From contig NZ_BNBM01000026.1 of the NCBI RefSeq assembly GCF_014655715.1, forward strand, positions 1 to 64,000: a DNA stretch of 64,000 nucleotides. The letters are read 5' to 3'. Source of the stretch: Streptomyces lanatus (GTDB taxonomy: Bacteria > Actinomycetota > Actinomycetes > Streptomycetales > Streptomycetaceae). The notes beneath the pieces are model-generated. The model ran no database searches. It was not told the origin of the DNA and saw nothing but the letters and a program-made list of their open reading frames with translations. Below are positions 32,602 to 42,018 of the stretch, one piece after another. Made by a program: the position numbers and the translations under genes. Within the stretch, counting starts at the first letter, position 1; every line of letters begins with the position of its first letter.

Positions 32602-33376
32602 CGAGCAGCTGGAAGTCGAACGCGTACCGGGACGCGCGGTAGATGTGCGTCCCGTACTCGACCGGCCGGCCCGTGTCGTCGTACGCCGTGCGCTGCATGG
32701 TCAGCAGCGCGGCGCCCTCCTTCTCGTCAAGGCGTCGCGCCTCCTCGGCGGTGGCGCAGCGGGCGCCGATGGTCTGGCGGGCGCTGTGCAGGGTGATGCC
32801 GACGGCCCGCATCATCCGGTAGAGGCCGGTGGCCTCCAGCCGGGCGGTGTCGAGGTCGAGCAGGGTCGCCGGCAGGTAGTTGCAGAGGATGGCCACCGGC
32901 TGGCCGTGCGTGCAGCGCAGCCGTTCGAGGAGGATGACCTCCGCGTCCTCCGCGATGCCCAGCGCGGCGGCGACGTCGGCGGTCGCCGGGACGCGTTCGT
33001 TGCGGACGACCTGCGTGGTCGGGCCCTGTCCGGCAGCCTCCAGGTCGTCGTACAGGCTGCTGAGCTCCAGCGGGCGTTTGACCTGGCTGTGCACCACCTG
33101 GGTGCCCACCCCGCGCCGCCGCACCAGCAGCCCCTTGTCGACGAGCGACTGGATGGCCTGCCGGACGGTGGGCCGGGACAGGCCCAGCCGCACCGACAGG
33201 TCCACCTCGTTGCCCAGGAGGTTGCCCGGGGCGAGGACCCCGTGCTCGATCGCCGCCTCCAGCTGCTGCGCGAGCTGGTAGTACAGCGGCACGGGACTGC
33301 CCCGGTCCAGGGCGAAGTCCACCGCGTCCAGCGCGGAGGCGGACGCGGTGCGTGCCGGGCCGCGGGTCTTCGCCAT
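32591..33376 (-). CDS. GntR/HutC-family regulator of the iol locus (probable)
   Basis: 261 aa. The N-terminal winged helix (PLYYQLAQQLEAAIEHGVLAPGNLLGNEVDLSVRLGLSRPTVRQAIQSL at about 30-78) is a GntR DNA-binding domain. Residues 95-255 form a UTRA effector domain. It is the last gene of the iol operon, 23 nt after mmsA/iolA, so it is co-transcribed with the pathway it probably represses. Effector likely an inositol-derived intermediate; inferred from position. Confidence 0.88.
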   Translation of the reverse strand: MAKTRGPARTASASALDAVDFALDRGSPVPLYYQLAQQLEAAIEHGVLAPGNLLGNEVDLSVRLGLSRPTVRQAIQSLVDKGLLVRRRGVGTQVVHSQVKRPLELSSLYDDLEAAGQGPTTQVVRNERVPATADVAAALGIAEDAEVILLERLRCTHGQPVAILCNYLPATLLDLDTARLEATGLYRMMRAVGITLHSARQTIGARCATAEEARRLDEKEGAALLTMQRTAYDDTGRPVEYGTHIYRASRYAFDFQLLVRT

Positions 33377-33399
33377 GGGACGACCTCCCTGTCAGGGTG

Positions 33400-34893
33400 T
33401 CAGGAGTTGCTGGGGAAACCGAGGTTGATGCCACCGTCGGACGGGTCCGGCCAACGCGTGGTGATCACCTTCCCCTGGGTGTAGAAGGCGATGCCGTCGT
33501 TGCCGTAGATGTGCAGATCGCCGAAGAGCGAGTCCTTCCAGCCACCGAAGGAGTGGTAGCCGACCGGCACCGGGATCGGCACGTTCACGCCGACCATGCC
33601 CGCCTTGACCTCCAGCTGGAAGCGGCGGGCGGCGCCGCCGTCCCGGGTGAAGATCGCGGTGCCGTTGCCCCAACGGGAGTCGTTGATCAGCTTGATGGCC
33701 TCGTCGTACGTCTCCGCACGCACCACCGCGAGCACGGGACCGAAGATCTCGTCCCGGTACGCGTCCGCCGTCAGCGGCACCCTGTCGAGGAGGGATACAC
33801 CCAGGAAGAAGCCGTCCTCGTGGCCGTCCACCGTGTAACCGGTGCCGTCGACCACGACCTCCGCGCCCTGCTCGGCAGCCGAAGAGACATACGACGCCAC
33901 CTTGTCGCGGTGCTCGCGCGTGATCAGCGGGCCCATCTCGGAGGCCGGGTCGTTGCCGGGGCCGATCTTCAGGTTCTTCGCCCGCTCGGCGATCTTCGCG
34001 ACCAGGTCGTCGCCCGTGTCACCGACCGCGACCACGACCGACACTGCCATGCAGCGCTCGCCCGCCGAACCGTACGCGGCGTTGATCGCCTGGTCGGCGG
34101 CGAAGTCCAGGTCGGCGTCGGGCAGGACCAGCATGTGGTTCTTGGCGCCGCCGAGCGCCTGGACGCGCTTGCCGTGCTCGACCGCCTTGAGCTGGATGTA
34201 CTTCGCGATCGGCGTCGAGCCGACGAAGGAGACCGCCTCGATGTCCGGGTGCTCCAGAAGCCGGTCCACGGCGACCTTGTCGCCCTGTACGACATTCAGC
34301 ACGCCCTCCGGCAGCCCCGCCTCGGTGGCCAGCTCGGCGAGCCGGTACGACGCCGACGGGTCCTTCTCGGACGGCTTCAGCACGAAGGTGTTACCGCAGG
34401 CGATGGCCAGCGGGAACATCCACATCGGCACCATGGCGGGGAAGTTGAACGGCGTGATGCCGGCGACCACGCCCAGCGGCTGCCGGATCGAGGCCACGTC
34501 CACCCGGGTCGACACCTGCGTCGACAGCTCGCCCTTGAGCTGCACGGAGATCCCGCAGGCCAGCTCTACGATCTCCATGCCGCGCGCGACCTCGCCGAGG
34601 GCGTCGGAGTGCACCTTGCCGTGCTCGGCGGTGATGAGTTCGGCGATCTCGTCGCGGTGGGCGTCTAGCAGCTCGCGGTACTTGAACAGGATCGCGGTGC
34701 GCTTGGCCAGGGACGACTGGCCCCAGCTCTCGAACGCGGCCTTGGCGGAGGCGACGGCGGCGTCCACCTCGTCGACGGTCGCGAAGGCGACCTGCTTCTC
34801 CTGGGCGCCGGTGGCCGGGTTGTAGACGGGGCTGAAGCGGCCGGAGGTGCCCTCGACCGGCTTGCCGTCGATCCAGTGGGTGATGGTCTTCAT
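33400..34893 (-). CDS. mmsA: Methylmalonate-semialdehyde dehydrogenase (CoA-acylating)
   Basis: 497 aa, ATG with GAAAGG upstream. The ALDH fold has the NFPAMVPMWMFP cofactor region and the catalytic Cys in GERCMAVS, a signature of the CoA-acylating MmsA/IolA group. In inositol catabolism it converts malonate semialdehyde to acetyl-CoA. The same enzyme class also serves valine breakdown, but its place between iolD and GntR indicates the inositol role (iolA). Length is normal for the family. Confidence 0.93.
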   Translation of the reverse strand: MKTITHWIDGKPVEGTSGRFSPVYNPATGAQEKQVAFATVDEVDAAVASAKAAFESWGQSSLAKRTAILFKYRELLDAHRDEIAELITAEHGKVHSDALGEVARGMEIVELACGISVQLKGELSTQVSTRVDVASIRQPLGVVAGITPFNFPAMVPMWMFPLAIACGNTFVLKPSEKDPSASYRLAELATEAGLPEGVLNVVQGDKVAVDRLLEHPDIEAVSFVGSTPIAKYIQLKAVEHGKRVQALGGAKNHMLVLPDADLDFAADQAINAAYGSAGERCMAVSVVVAVGDTGDDLVAKIAERAKNLKIGPGNDPASEMGPLITREHRDKVASYVSSAAEQGAEVVVDGTGYTVDGHEDGFFLGVSLLDRVPLTADAYRDEIFGPVLAVVRAETYDEAIKLINDSRWGNGTAIFTRDGGAARRFQLEVKAGMVGVNVPIPVPVGYHSFGGWKDSLFGDLHIYGNDGIAFYTQGKVITTRWPDPSDGGINLGFPSNS

Positions 34894-34923
34894 GGTGCGA
34901 AAGTGCCTTTCGTAAGGGGGAGT

Positions 34924-36804
34924 TCAGAGGTGACGGCGGCGGTCGGCGACATGGCTGTCGTACCGTTCGCGGGCCTCGACGGCGGCCTCGCGGTCGGCGA
35001 CCTCGGCCACGGGCACGTCCCACCAGGCCTCGGGGCCCGGCGAGGTCGGGTTCAGGATGTCCGTCTCGACGTACACACAGGTCGGCCGGTCGGAGGCGCG
35101 GGCCTTGGCCAGCGCCGCGCGCAGCTCGCCCACCGTCTTGGCGCGCAGCACGTCCATGCCGAGGCTGGCGGCGTTGGCGGCGAGGTCGACCGGGAGCGGG
35201 GCGCCGCTGAAGGTGCCGTCGGCGGCGCGGTAGCGGTAGTCGGTGCCGAAGCGCTCGGCGCCGACCTCGTTCGACAGCCCGCCGATGGAGGCGTAGCCGT
35301 GGTTCTGGATCAGGACGATATTGACCGGCAGCCCTTCCTGGACGGCGGTCACGATCTCCGTCGGCATCATCAGATATGTGCCGTCGCCGACCAGCGACCA
35401 CACGGCGACGTCCGGGGCGGCCTGCTGGATGCCGATCCCGGCCGGGATCTCGTAACCCATGCAGGAGTAGCCGTACTCCAGGTGGTACTGGCGCGGGGAG
35501 CGCGACCGCCACAGTTTGTGCAGGTCGCCCGGGAGTGAACCGGCCGCGTTGATCACCACGTCGTCGTCGCCGACGATGGCGTCCAGTGCGCCGAGCACCT
35601 GGGTCTGCGTCGGTACAGCGCTCTCGTCGTCGGCACGGTAGGCGGCCTCGACCACCGCCTCCCAACGCTCCTTGCCGGTGCGGTACTCGGCCTCGTAAGC
35701 CGCCTCCACACGATGGCCGGAAAGCGCCTCCGTCAATGCCGTGAGCCCGGACCGCGCGTCGCACACCAGCGTCCGCGCGGCCAGCTTGTGCGCGTCGAAC
35801 CCGGTGATGTTGAGGTTGAGGAAGCGGACGTCCGGCCGCTGGAAGAGGGTGCCGGAGGCCGTGGTGAAGTCGGTGTACCGCGTGCCCACGCCGATCACCA
35901 GGTCCGCGGCGCGGGCGATGTCGTCGCTGACCGAGGTGCCGGTGTGGCCGATGCCGCCGAGGTCGGCCGGGTGGTCGTAGCGGAGCGAGCCCTTGCCGGC
36001 CTGGGTCGAGGCGACCGGGATGCCGGTGGCGTCGACGAAGGCCTTCAGCGCGTCCTCGGCCTCGCTGTGGTGGACACCGCCGCCCGCGATGATCAGCGGA
36101 CGCTCGGCAGCGCGGATCGCCTCGACGGCCGTCGCCAGTTCGACCGGGTCGGGCGCGGGGCGCCGTACGTACCAGACGCGGTCGGCGAAGAACTCCTCCG
36201 GCCAGTCGTAGGCCTCCGCCTGCACGTCCTGGGGGAGGGCCAGGGTGACCGCGCCGGTCTCGGCCGGGTCGGCGAGGACGCGCATGGCGTTGAGCGCGGA
36301 CGGGATCAGGGCCTCGGGGCGGGTGATCCGGTCGAAGTACCTCGACACGGGCCGCAGGGTGTCGTTGACCGACACGTCCGCCTCGGTCGGGTGCTCCAGC
36401 TGCTGGAGCAGCGGGTCCGGGGCGTGCGAGGCGAAGTAGTCGCCGGGGAGGAGCAGGACCGGCAGACGGTTGATGGTCGCCAGGGCCGCGCCCGTCACCA
36501 GGTTCGTCGCGCCCGGGCCGATCGACGTCGTCACGGCCTGCGCGGAGAGGCGGTTGAGCTGGCGGGCGTAGCCGACGGCCGCGTGCACCATGGACTGCTC
36601 GTTGCGGCCCTGGTGGTAGGGCATCACGTCCTCGCCCGCCTGGAGGAGGGCCTGCCCGAGGCCGGCCACATTGCCATGGCCGAAAATGCCCCAGGTGCCG
36701 GCGATCAGCCGATGCCGTACGCCGTCGCGCTCGGTGTACTGGGCGGACAGGAACCGCACCAGCGCCTGGGCGACGGTCAGGCGAACGCTCGTGGGTTGGC
36801 TCAT
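34924..36804 (-). CDS. iolD: 3D-(3,5/4)-trihydroxycyclohexane-1,2-dione hydrolase
   Basis: 626 aa. The ATG at 36804 (MSQPTSVRLTVAQAL) was preferred over a start four codons upstream because GAGGT lies at better spacing. It is a thiamine-diphosphate enzyme: an N-terminal Pyr domain, a central domain, and a C-terminal PP domain containing SLVGDGTYLMMPTEI and QNHGYASIGGLS, characteristic of IolD. It opens the inositol-derived cyclic dione. It follows iolB by 8 nt. Confidence 0.95.
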   Translation of the reverse strand: MSQPTSVRLTVAQALVRFLSAQYTERDGVRHRLIAGTWGIFGHGNVAGLGQALLQAGEDVMPYHQGRNEQSMVHAAVGYARQLNRLSAQAVTTSIGPGATNLVTGAALATINRLPVLLLPGDYFASHAPDPLLQQLEHPTEADVSVNDTLRPVSRYFDRITRPEALIPSALNAMRVLADPAETGAVTLALPQDVQAEAYDWPEEFFADRVWYVRRPAPDPVELATAVEAIRAAERPLIIAGGGVHHSEAEDALKAFVDATGIPVASTQAGKGSLRYDHPADLGGIGHTGTSVSDDIARAADLVIGVGTRYTDFTTASGTLFQRPDVRFLNLNITGFDAHKLAARTLVCDARSGLTALTEALSGHRVEAAYEAEYRTGKERWEAVVEAAYRADDESAVPTQTQVLGALDAIVGDDDVVINAAGSLPGDLHKLWRSRSPRQYHLEYGYSCMGYEIPAGIGIQQAAPDVAVWSLVGDGTYLMMPTEIVTAVQEGLPVNIVLIQNHGYASIGGLSNEVGAERFGTDYRYRAADGTFSGAPLPVDLAANAASLGMDVLRAKTVGELRAALAKARASDRPTCVYVETDILNPTSPGPEAWWDVPVAEVADREAAVEARERYDSHVADRRRHL

Positions 36805-36812
36805 CGGGGACC

Positions 36813-37718
36813 TCACTGGGACGGAGCGGTGTAGAGGGGCAGTCGGGGGTCGACGGGCTGGTCCGGCCAGGTGCCGCGGATCCAGGCGTGGTCGGGGTGG
36901 TCGCAGATCAGCCAGGCGCGCTCGGCCTCGGGACCCGCCATGACGTTGAGGTAGTACATGTGGTGGCCGGGCACCGCCATCGAGGGCCCGTGCCAGCCGT
37001 CCGGGATCAACACGACATCGCCGCCGCGCACCTCCGCCAGGACGTCGGTGTTACGGCCCTGTCCGGAGGGGGAGACCCGCTGGTAACCGAGGCCGGGGAT
37101 GCCCTCGTGGTCGGCGAACTCGAAGTAGTAGATCTCCTCAAGGACCGACTCCTCGCCGGGCCGGTGCTCGTCGTGCTTGTGCGGCGGGAAGGAGGACCAG
37201 TTGCCGCCCGGCGTGATGACCTCGACCGCGATGAGCTTGTCGCACTCGAAGACCCCGGCCGCGCCGAAGTTGTTGACCTGACGGCTGCTGTTGCCCGTGC
37301 CGCGCAGCTCCACCGGCACCGACGACGCCGGTCCGTAGCGGGCGGGCAGCCGCCGCGAGCAGCGCGCGCCGGTCAGCGCGAACCGGCCGCCGCCGGTGGA
37401 CGTCACGGTCGCACGGGCGTCCCTCGGCACATAGGCGAAGTCGCTGACCCCGCTGAACACGCCCTCCCGGCCCGTCAGCTGGAAGGTGTCATGGCCGAAA
37501 TCATCCGTCGCCTCGACCGTGCAGCCGCCGTTCAGCGGCAGCACGATCCACTCGCTGTCACCGGTCTCGAAGGTGTGCGAGCCGCCGGGCGGCAACTCCA
37601 GGACCTTCAGGCTGGAGTAGCCCCAGCCGGCCTTCTCGGGCGTGACGTCCACGACGTACGGGCCGCCGAGCGCCTTTCCCGCGGGAAGGTGATACGTCAT
37701 CGCGTCCTTAAGAGTCAC
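36813..37718 (-). CDS. iolB: 5-deoxy-glucuronate isomerase
   Basis: 301 aa. The GTG at 37718 has GGAGG seven nt upstream; the ATG at 37700 is a second possibility. The double-cupin fold shows the metal-site region FPPHKHDEHRPGEE and the later GWHGPSMAVPGHHMYYLNVMAG. It isomerises 5-deoxy-glucuronate to 2-deoxy-5-keto-gluconate. Located between the aldolase-like gene and iolD in the operon. Confidence 0.94.
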   Translation of the reverse strand: MTLKDAMTYHLPAGKALGGPYVVDVTPEKAGWGYSSLKVLELPPGGSHTFETGDSEWIVLPLNGGCTVEATDDFGHDTFQLTGREGVFSGVSDFAYVPRDARATVTSTGGGRFALTGARCSRRLPARYGPASSVPVELRGTGNSSRQVNNFGAAGVFECDKLIAVEVITPGGNWSSFPPHKHDEHRPGEESVLEEIYYFEFADHEGIPGLGYQRVSPSGQGRNTDVLAEVRGGDVVLIPDGWHGPSMAVPGHHMYYLNVMAGPEAERAWLICDHPDHAWIRGTWPDQPVDPRLPLYTAPSQ

Positions 37719-37745
37719 AGTCGTTCCTCCGCGTCACAGTCCGGG

Positions 37746-38624
37746 TCACAACAGGCCGACGGCCGTGTCCACCGCCGTCTCCACGCTGCCCTCGGCCGGG
37801 TAGAGCAGCGAGCGGCCGACGACCATGCCCTGGACGGTGGGGAGCCTGAGCGCCTTGCGCCAGCGCTCGTACGCACCCTCCTGGTCGCCCCCTACTTCGC
37901 CGCCCAGCAGGACGACCGGGAGCGTGGACGTCTCAAGAACTTCCACCATGTCGTCGGGGTCATCGGTGACGGGCAGTTTCAGCCAGGTGTAGGCCGAGGT
38001 GCCGCCGAGTCCGGACGCGATGGCGATCGACTTGGTGACGGCCTCGGCGGACAGGTCGTTGCGCACCTGGCCGTCGATCCGCCGGGAGAGGAACGGCTCG
38101 ACGAACAGCGGCAGCCGCAGCGCCGCCATGTCGTCGATGGCACGGGCCGTGGTCTCCAGGGTGGTCAGCGAGCCCGGGTCGTCGTAGTCGATACGGACCA
38201 GCAGCTTGCCCGCGTCGAAGCGGAGCCGGGCGATGTCCTCGGCGCGATGGCCGGTGAAGCGGTCGTCCATCTCGAAGGACGCGCCCGCCAGGCCCCCGCG
38301 GTTCATGGAGCCCATGACGACCTTGTCGTCGAGGACGCCGAGCAGCAGCAGGTCCTCCAGGATGTCCGCCGTGGCCAGCACTCCGTCGACGCCGGGCCGC
38401 GACAGCGCCGTGCAGAGACGTTCCAGCAGATCGGCCCGGTTCGCCATGGCCAGACGCCGGTCGCCGACGCCGAGCGCGCCGCGGGCCGGGTGGTCGGCGG
38501 CCACGATCATCAGGCGGCCGCTGTCGCCGATCAGCGGGCGGCGCACCCGGGAGGCGGCGGCCTCCGCGATCGCCTCGGGGTGCCGGGCTCTGACCGCGGT
38601 GAGGTCGGGGATGCTGATGCTCAA
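37746..38624 (-). CDS. Cgl0158-type (beta/alpha)8 aldolase-like protein of the iol operon
   Basis: 292 aa. The sequence has barrel-type motifs (LMIVAADHPARGALGVG at 38-54, MGSMNRGGLAGASFEMDDR, PLFVEPFLSR, LLGGEVGGDQ). Such proteins occur in actinobacterial iol clusters, and no classical iolJ is visible here. It most likely performs the aldol cleavage of 2-deoxy-5-keto-gluconate 6-phosphate to dihydroxyacetone phosphate and malonate semialdehyde. That function is inferred from position and the missing step. Confidence 0.8.
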   Translation of the reverse strand: MSISIPDLTAVRARHPEAIAEAAASRVRRPLIGDSGRLMIVAADHPARGALGVGDRRLAMANRADLLERLCTALSRPGVDGVLATADILEDLLLLGVLDDKVVMGSMNRGGLAGASFEMDDRFTGHRAEDIARLRFDAGKLLVRIDYDDPGSLTTLETTARAIDDMAALRLPLFVEPFLSRRIDGQVRNDLSAEAVTKSIAIASGLGGTSAYTWLKLPVTDDPDDMVEVLETSTLPVVLLGGEVGGDQEGAYERWRKALRLPTVQGMVVGRSLLYPAEGSVETAVDTAVGLL

Positions 38625-38658
38625 GGAAAGCTCCGTTCAGGGAAAGCGTGGGCGGCCG

Positions 38659-39618
38659 TCACGACGCCGGTGCGAGGAGGGCCTCGACCTCGGACTCGGT
38701 GGGCATCGCGGAGGAGCAGGCGAGGCGGGAGGCGACGAGCGCGCCGGCGGCGTTGGCGTGGCGCATGATCTTCTCCAGCTCCCAGCCGGACAGCAGGCCG
38801 TGGACCAGCGAGCCGCCGAAGGCATCGCCCGCGCCGAGCCCATTGGCGACCTCGACCGGCACCGGCGGCACCTCGGCCTCCGTGCCGTCCCGGTGCACCG
38901 CCAGGACGCCCTTGGGGCCCTGCTTGACGACCGCCAGCTCCACACCGGCCGCCAGCAGTGCCTCGGCGCATGCCCGGGGCTCACGGACGCCGGTGGCGAC
39001 CTCGCACTCGTCGAGATTGCCGACGGCGACCGTGGCGTGCCGCAGCGCCTCGGCGTAGTACGGGCGGGCCTGGTCGGGGTCGCGCCAGAACATGGGGCGC
39101 CAGTCGAGGTCGAAGACCGTGGTGCCGGCCTTGTCGCGCGCCTTGAGGGCGGCGAGCGTGGCGGAGCGGCTCGGCTCCTCGCTCAGACCGGTGCCGGTGA
39201 TCCAGAAGACCCGGGCCGCGCGCACCGCCCAGTAGTCGAGCTCGTCGGAATGTATCTCCAGGTCAGGGGCCTTAGGCTGCCGGTAGAAGTACAGCGGGAA
39301 GTCGTCCGGCGGGAAGATCTCGCAGAACGTCACCGGCGTCGGATACGCCGCCACGGGCGTCACCCAGCGGTCGTCGACGCCGAAGTCCTTCAGGGCTTCG
39401 TGCAGGTAGGCGCCGAAGGGGTCGTCGCCGGTGCGCGTGATCACGGCGGTGCTGCGGCCGAGCCGGGCGGCGGCCACCGCGACGTTCGCGGCGGAGCCTC
39501 CGAGGAACTTGCCGAACGTCTCCACCCGCTCCAGAGGGAGGCCGGACTGCAAGGGGTAGAGGTCGACTCCTATTCTTCCCATCGTGATCAAGTCGAAGGA
39601 CTCGGCTGACTCGGCCAT
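38659..39618 (-). CDS. iolC: 5-dehydro-2-deoxygluconokinase
   Basis: 319 aa PfkB-family kinase. Near the N-terminus is GRIGVDLYPLQSG with GGSAANVAVAAARLG, and the C-terminal signature NGLGAGDAFGG carries the catalytic Asp. It phosphorylates 2-deoxy-5-keto-gluconate using ATP. First gene of the minus-strand iol operon, reading away from the shared palindromic promoter region at 39.7 kb. Confidence 0.94.
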   Translation of the reverse strand: MAESAESFDLITMGRIGVDLYPLQSGLPLERVETFGKFLGGSAANVAVAAARLGRSTAVITRTGDDPFGAYLHEALKDFGVDDRWVTPVAAYPTPVTFCEIFPPDDFPLYFYRQPKAPDLEIHSDELDYWAVRAARVFWITGTGLSEEPSRSATLAALKARDKAGTTVFDLDWRPMFWRDPDQARPYYAEALRHATVAVGNLDECEVATGVREPRACAEALLAAGVELAVVKQGPKGVLAVHRDGTEAEVPPVPVEVANGLGAGDAFGGSLVHGLLSGWELEKIMRHANAAGALVASRLACSSAMPTESEVEALLAPAS

Positions 39619-39678
39619 GCTTGACGCTCCTAGAGCTGGACAGGGGGTGCGGCTCCCCAGGGGCCTGCCGCCTCCCAG

Positions 39679-39788
39679 GTGTAGGACGTGGAGGCCGATG
39701 CTGTCAATACTTTGTACTTACATTCGGACCTGAGTGTGAAATGATGTCTTAACAAAGTATTGACAGCGGACGCATCTAGGGATTGGAT
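39679..39788. promoter_or_regulatory. Divergent iol promoter with 16-bp inverted repeat over both -35 boxes
   Basis: GCTGTCAATACTTTGT (39700-39715) and ACAAAGTATTGACAGC (39752-39767) are a perfect inverted repeat with a 36-nt centre. The right arm contains TTGACA (39760-39765), followed after 17 bp by TTGGAT (39783-39788) for the transporter operon. The left arm contains the mirrored TTGACA on the minus strand, followed after 17-18 bp by TACACC-like sequence for iolC. One regulator bound at both arms would shut both operons. Confidence 0.7.
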
Positions 39789-39917
39789 CCCGTCCCAGCG
39801 AGGCAGCCGTGTTCCACGGCACACGACACGGGCAGTTCAAGGGCCCGGGTCATGGATCCCAGTGATCACACCCTTTCCCCCGTCGCACACCCCGTCGCAC
39901 AGTGAGGTGCTGGAAAG

Positions 39918-40934
39918 ATGGACCGCTCTTACCCCCGTTCCCGCAAGTTGGCCCCCATGGTGGCCGTAGCAGCAGCGGCAGCGCTGACTCTCGCAGGCTG
40001 CTCCAGCAGCTCCGGTGGCAAGGAGGCCGAGGAGGGTGGGGCGAACGCCTCTGCCGGCAAGGCCAACACCCCCCGGATGACCGTCGCGCTGGTGACGCAC
40101 CAGGCGCCCGGTGACACCTTCTGGGACATCGTCCGCAAGGGCGCCGAAGCGGCCGCCGCCAAGGACAACATCAAGCTGATCTACTCCGCCGACCCGAACG
40201 CGGGCAACCAGGCCAACCTGGTGCAGAACGCGATCGACCAGAAGGTCGACGGCATCGCGATCACCCTTGCCAAGCCGGACGCGATGAAGGACGTCGTCAG
40301 CAAGGCCACGAAGCAGAACATCCCGGTCGTCGGCCTCAACTCCGGCGTCAGCGAATGGCAGAAGCTCGGCCTGATGGAGTTCTTCGGCCAGGACGAGACG
40401 GTGGCCGGCGAGGCGCTCGGCAAGCGCCTGAACGAGTCCGGCGCCAAGAAGGCCGTCTGCGTCATCCAGGAGCAGGGCAACATCGGTCTCACCCAGCGCT
40501 GTGACGGAGTGAAGAAGACGTTCGAGGGCACGACCGAGATCCTCAACGTCAACGGCACGGACATGCCGTCCGTGAAGTCCACGATCACCGCCAAGCTCAA
40601 GACGGACAGCGACACCGACTACGTCGTCGCCCTCGGCGCCCCGTACGCGCTGACGGCCGCTCAGTCCGTGGACGAGGCGGGCAGCAAGGCGAAGGTCGCC
40701 ACCTTCGACCTGAACAAGCAACTGACCGGAGCGATCAGCAAGGGCGACATCGAGTTCGCCGTCGACCAGCAGCCCTACCTCCAGGGCTACCTGGCGATCG
40801 ACTCCCTGTGGCTCTACAAGAACAACGGCAACTACATGGGCGGCGGCGAGGCACCGGTGCTGACCGGTCCGGCCTTCGTCGACAAGACGAACGTCGAGAA
40901 GATCGACGCGTTCGCCGCGAAGGGCACTCGGTGA
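39918..40934 (+). CDS. Sugar ABC transporter substrate-binding lipoprotein (CUT2, likely inositol)
   Basis: 338 aa. Signal with lipobox LTLAGCSSSS, so the mature protein is lipid-anchored. The rest is a RbsB/periplasmic-binding-protein type I fold (MTVALVTHQAPGDTFWDIVRKG, QKVDGIAITLAKPDA, IPVVGLNSG). First gene of a five-gene operon with permease, ATPase, iolE-like and iolG, so the ligand is probably myo-inositol or an isomer. Confidence 0.88.
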   Translation: MDRSYPRSRKLAPMVAVAAAAALTLAGCSSSSGGKEAEEGGANASAGKANTPRMTVALVTHQAPGDTFWDIVRKGAEAAAAKDNIKLIYSADPNAGNQANLVQNAIDQKVDGIAITLAKPDAMKDVVSKATKQNIPVVGLNSGVSEWQKLGLMEFFGQDETVAGEALGKRLNESGAKKAVCVIQEQGNIGLTQRCDGVKKTFEGTTEILNVNGTDMPSVKSTITAKLKTDSDTDYVVALGAPYALTAAQSVDEAGSKAKVATFDLNKQLTGAISKGDIEFAVDQQPYLQGYLAIDSLWLYKNNGNYMGGGEAPVLTGPAFVDKTNVEKIDAFAAKGTR

Positions 40935-42013
40935 CGAACATGACCCAACAGGCTGAGCCGGCGGTGACCACACCGCCGGCCCCCGGCCCTGGCAAGGAAA
41001 CCGACGGGCGGACCCGGCAGCGCCCCCTGGCACTGCGGCTCCTCGCCCGTCCCGAGGTGGGCGTCTTCCTCGGCGCCGTCGCGGTGCTGGTCTTCTTCCT
41101 CATCACGGCGCCACCCGTGCGTGACGGCAGCTCGATGGCCAACATCCTGTACCAGTCGTCGACGATCGGGATCATGGCGCTGCCCGTGGCCCTGCTGATG
41201 ATCGGCGGCGAGTTCGACCTGTCGGCCGGTGTCGCCGTGATCACCTCGGCGCTGACCGCGAGCATGCTCAGCTACCAACTGACCATGAACGTCTGGGTCG
41301 GTGTGATCGTCGCGCTGATCGTGTCGCTGGCGATCGGTCTGTTCAACGGCTGGATGCTGGTCAAGACCGGCCTCCCCAGCTTCCTGGTCACCCTCGGCAC
41401 CTTCCTGATCCTCCAGGGCGTGAACCTCGCGGTGACCAAGCTGGTCACCGGCAACGTCGCCACGGACGACATCAGCGACATGGACGGCTTCGACCAGGCC
41501 AAGGCTCTCTTCGCCTCATCCTTCGAGGTCGGCGGCGTCAACGTGAAGATCACGGTGGTGTGGTGGCTCGTCTTCGCGGCCATCGCGACCTGGGTCCTGC
41601 TGCGCACCAAGTACGGCAACTGGATCTTCGCCGTCGGCGGCAACAAGGCCAGCGCCCGCGCCGTCGGTGTCCCGGTGACCTTCACGAAGATCTCGCTGTT
41701 CATGCTGGTCGGCTTCGGCGCCTGGTTCGTCGGTATGCACCAGCTGTTCTCGTTCAACACGGTGCAGTCCGGTGAGGGCGTCGGCATCGAGCTGATCTAC
41801 ATCGCCGCGGCCGTCATCGGCGGCTGTCTGCTGACCGGTGGCGCCGGCTCGGCCATCGGCCCGGTCTTCGGCGCGTTCATGTTCGGCTTGGTCCAGCAGG
41901 GCATCGTCTACGCCGGCTGGAACCCGGACTGGTTCAAGGCGTTCCTCGGCGTCATGCTCCTCGGCGCCGTCATCATCAATCTGTGGGTCCAGCGCACGGC
42001 GACCCGGAGGTGA
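40931..42013 (+). CDS. Sugar ABC transporter permease (CUT2)
   Basis: 360 aa from the GTG at 40931, which overlaps the stop of the binding-protein gene by four bases (GTGA); ATG 40940 is the alternative. A hydrophilic N-terminal tail of about 45 residues is followed by around ten hydrophobic segments. GGEFDLSAGVAV and the GGNKASARAVGVPV loop are typical of RbsC-like permeases. Translationally coupled to the binding protein. Confidence 0.9.
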   Translation: MTNMTQQAEPAVTTPPAPGPGKETDGRTRQRPLALRLLARPEVGVFLGAVAVLVFFLITAPPVRDGSSMANILYQSSTIGIMALPVALLMIGGEFDLSAGVAVITSALTASMLSYQLTMNVWVGVIVALIVSLAIGLFNGWMLVKTGLPSFLVTLGTFLILQGVNLAVTKLVTGNVATDDISDMDGFDQAKALFASSFEVGGVNVKITVVWWLVFAAIATWVLLRTKYGNWIFAVGGNKASARAVGVPVTFTKISLFMLVGFGAWFVGMHQLFSFNTVQSGEGVGIELIYIAAAVIGGCLLTGGAGSAIGPVFGAFMFGLVQQGIVYAGWNPDWFKAFLGVMLLGAVIINLWVQRTATRR

Positions 42014-42018
42014 CCCGA

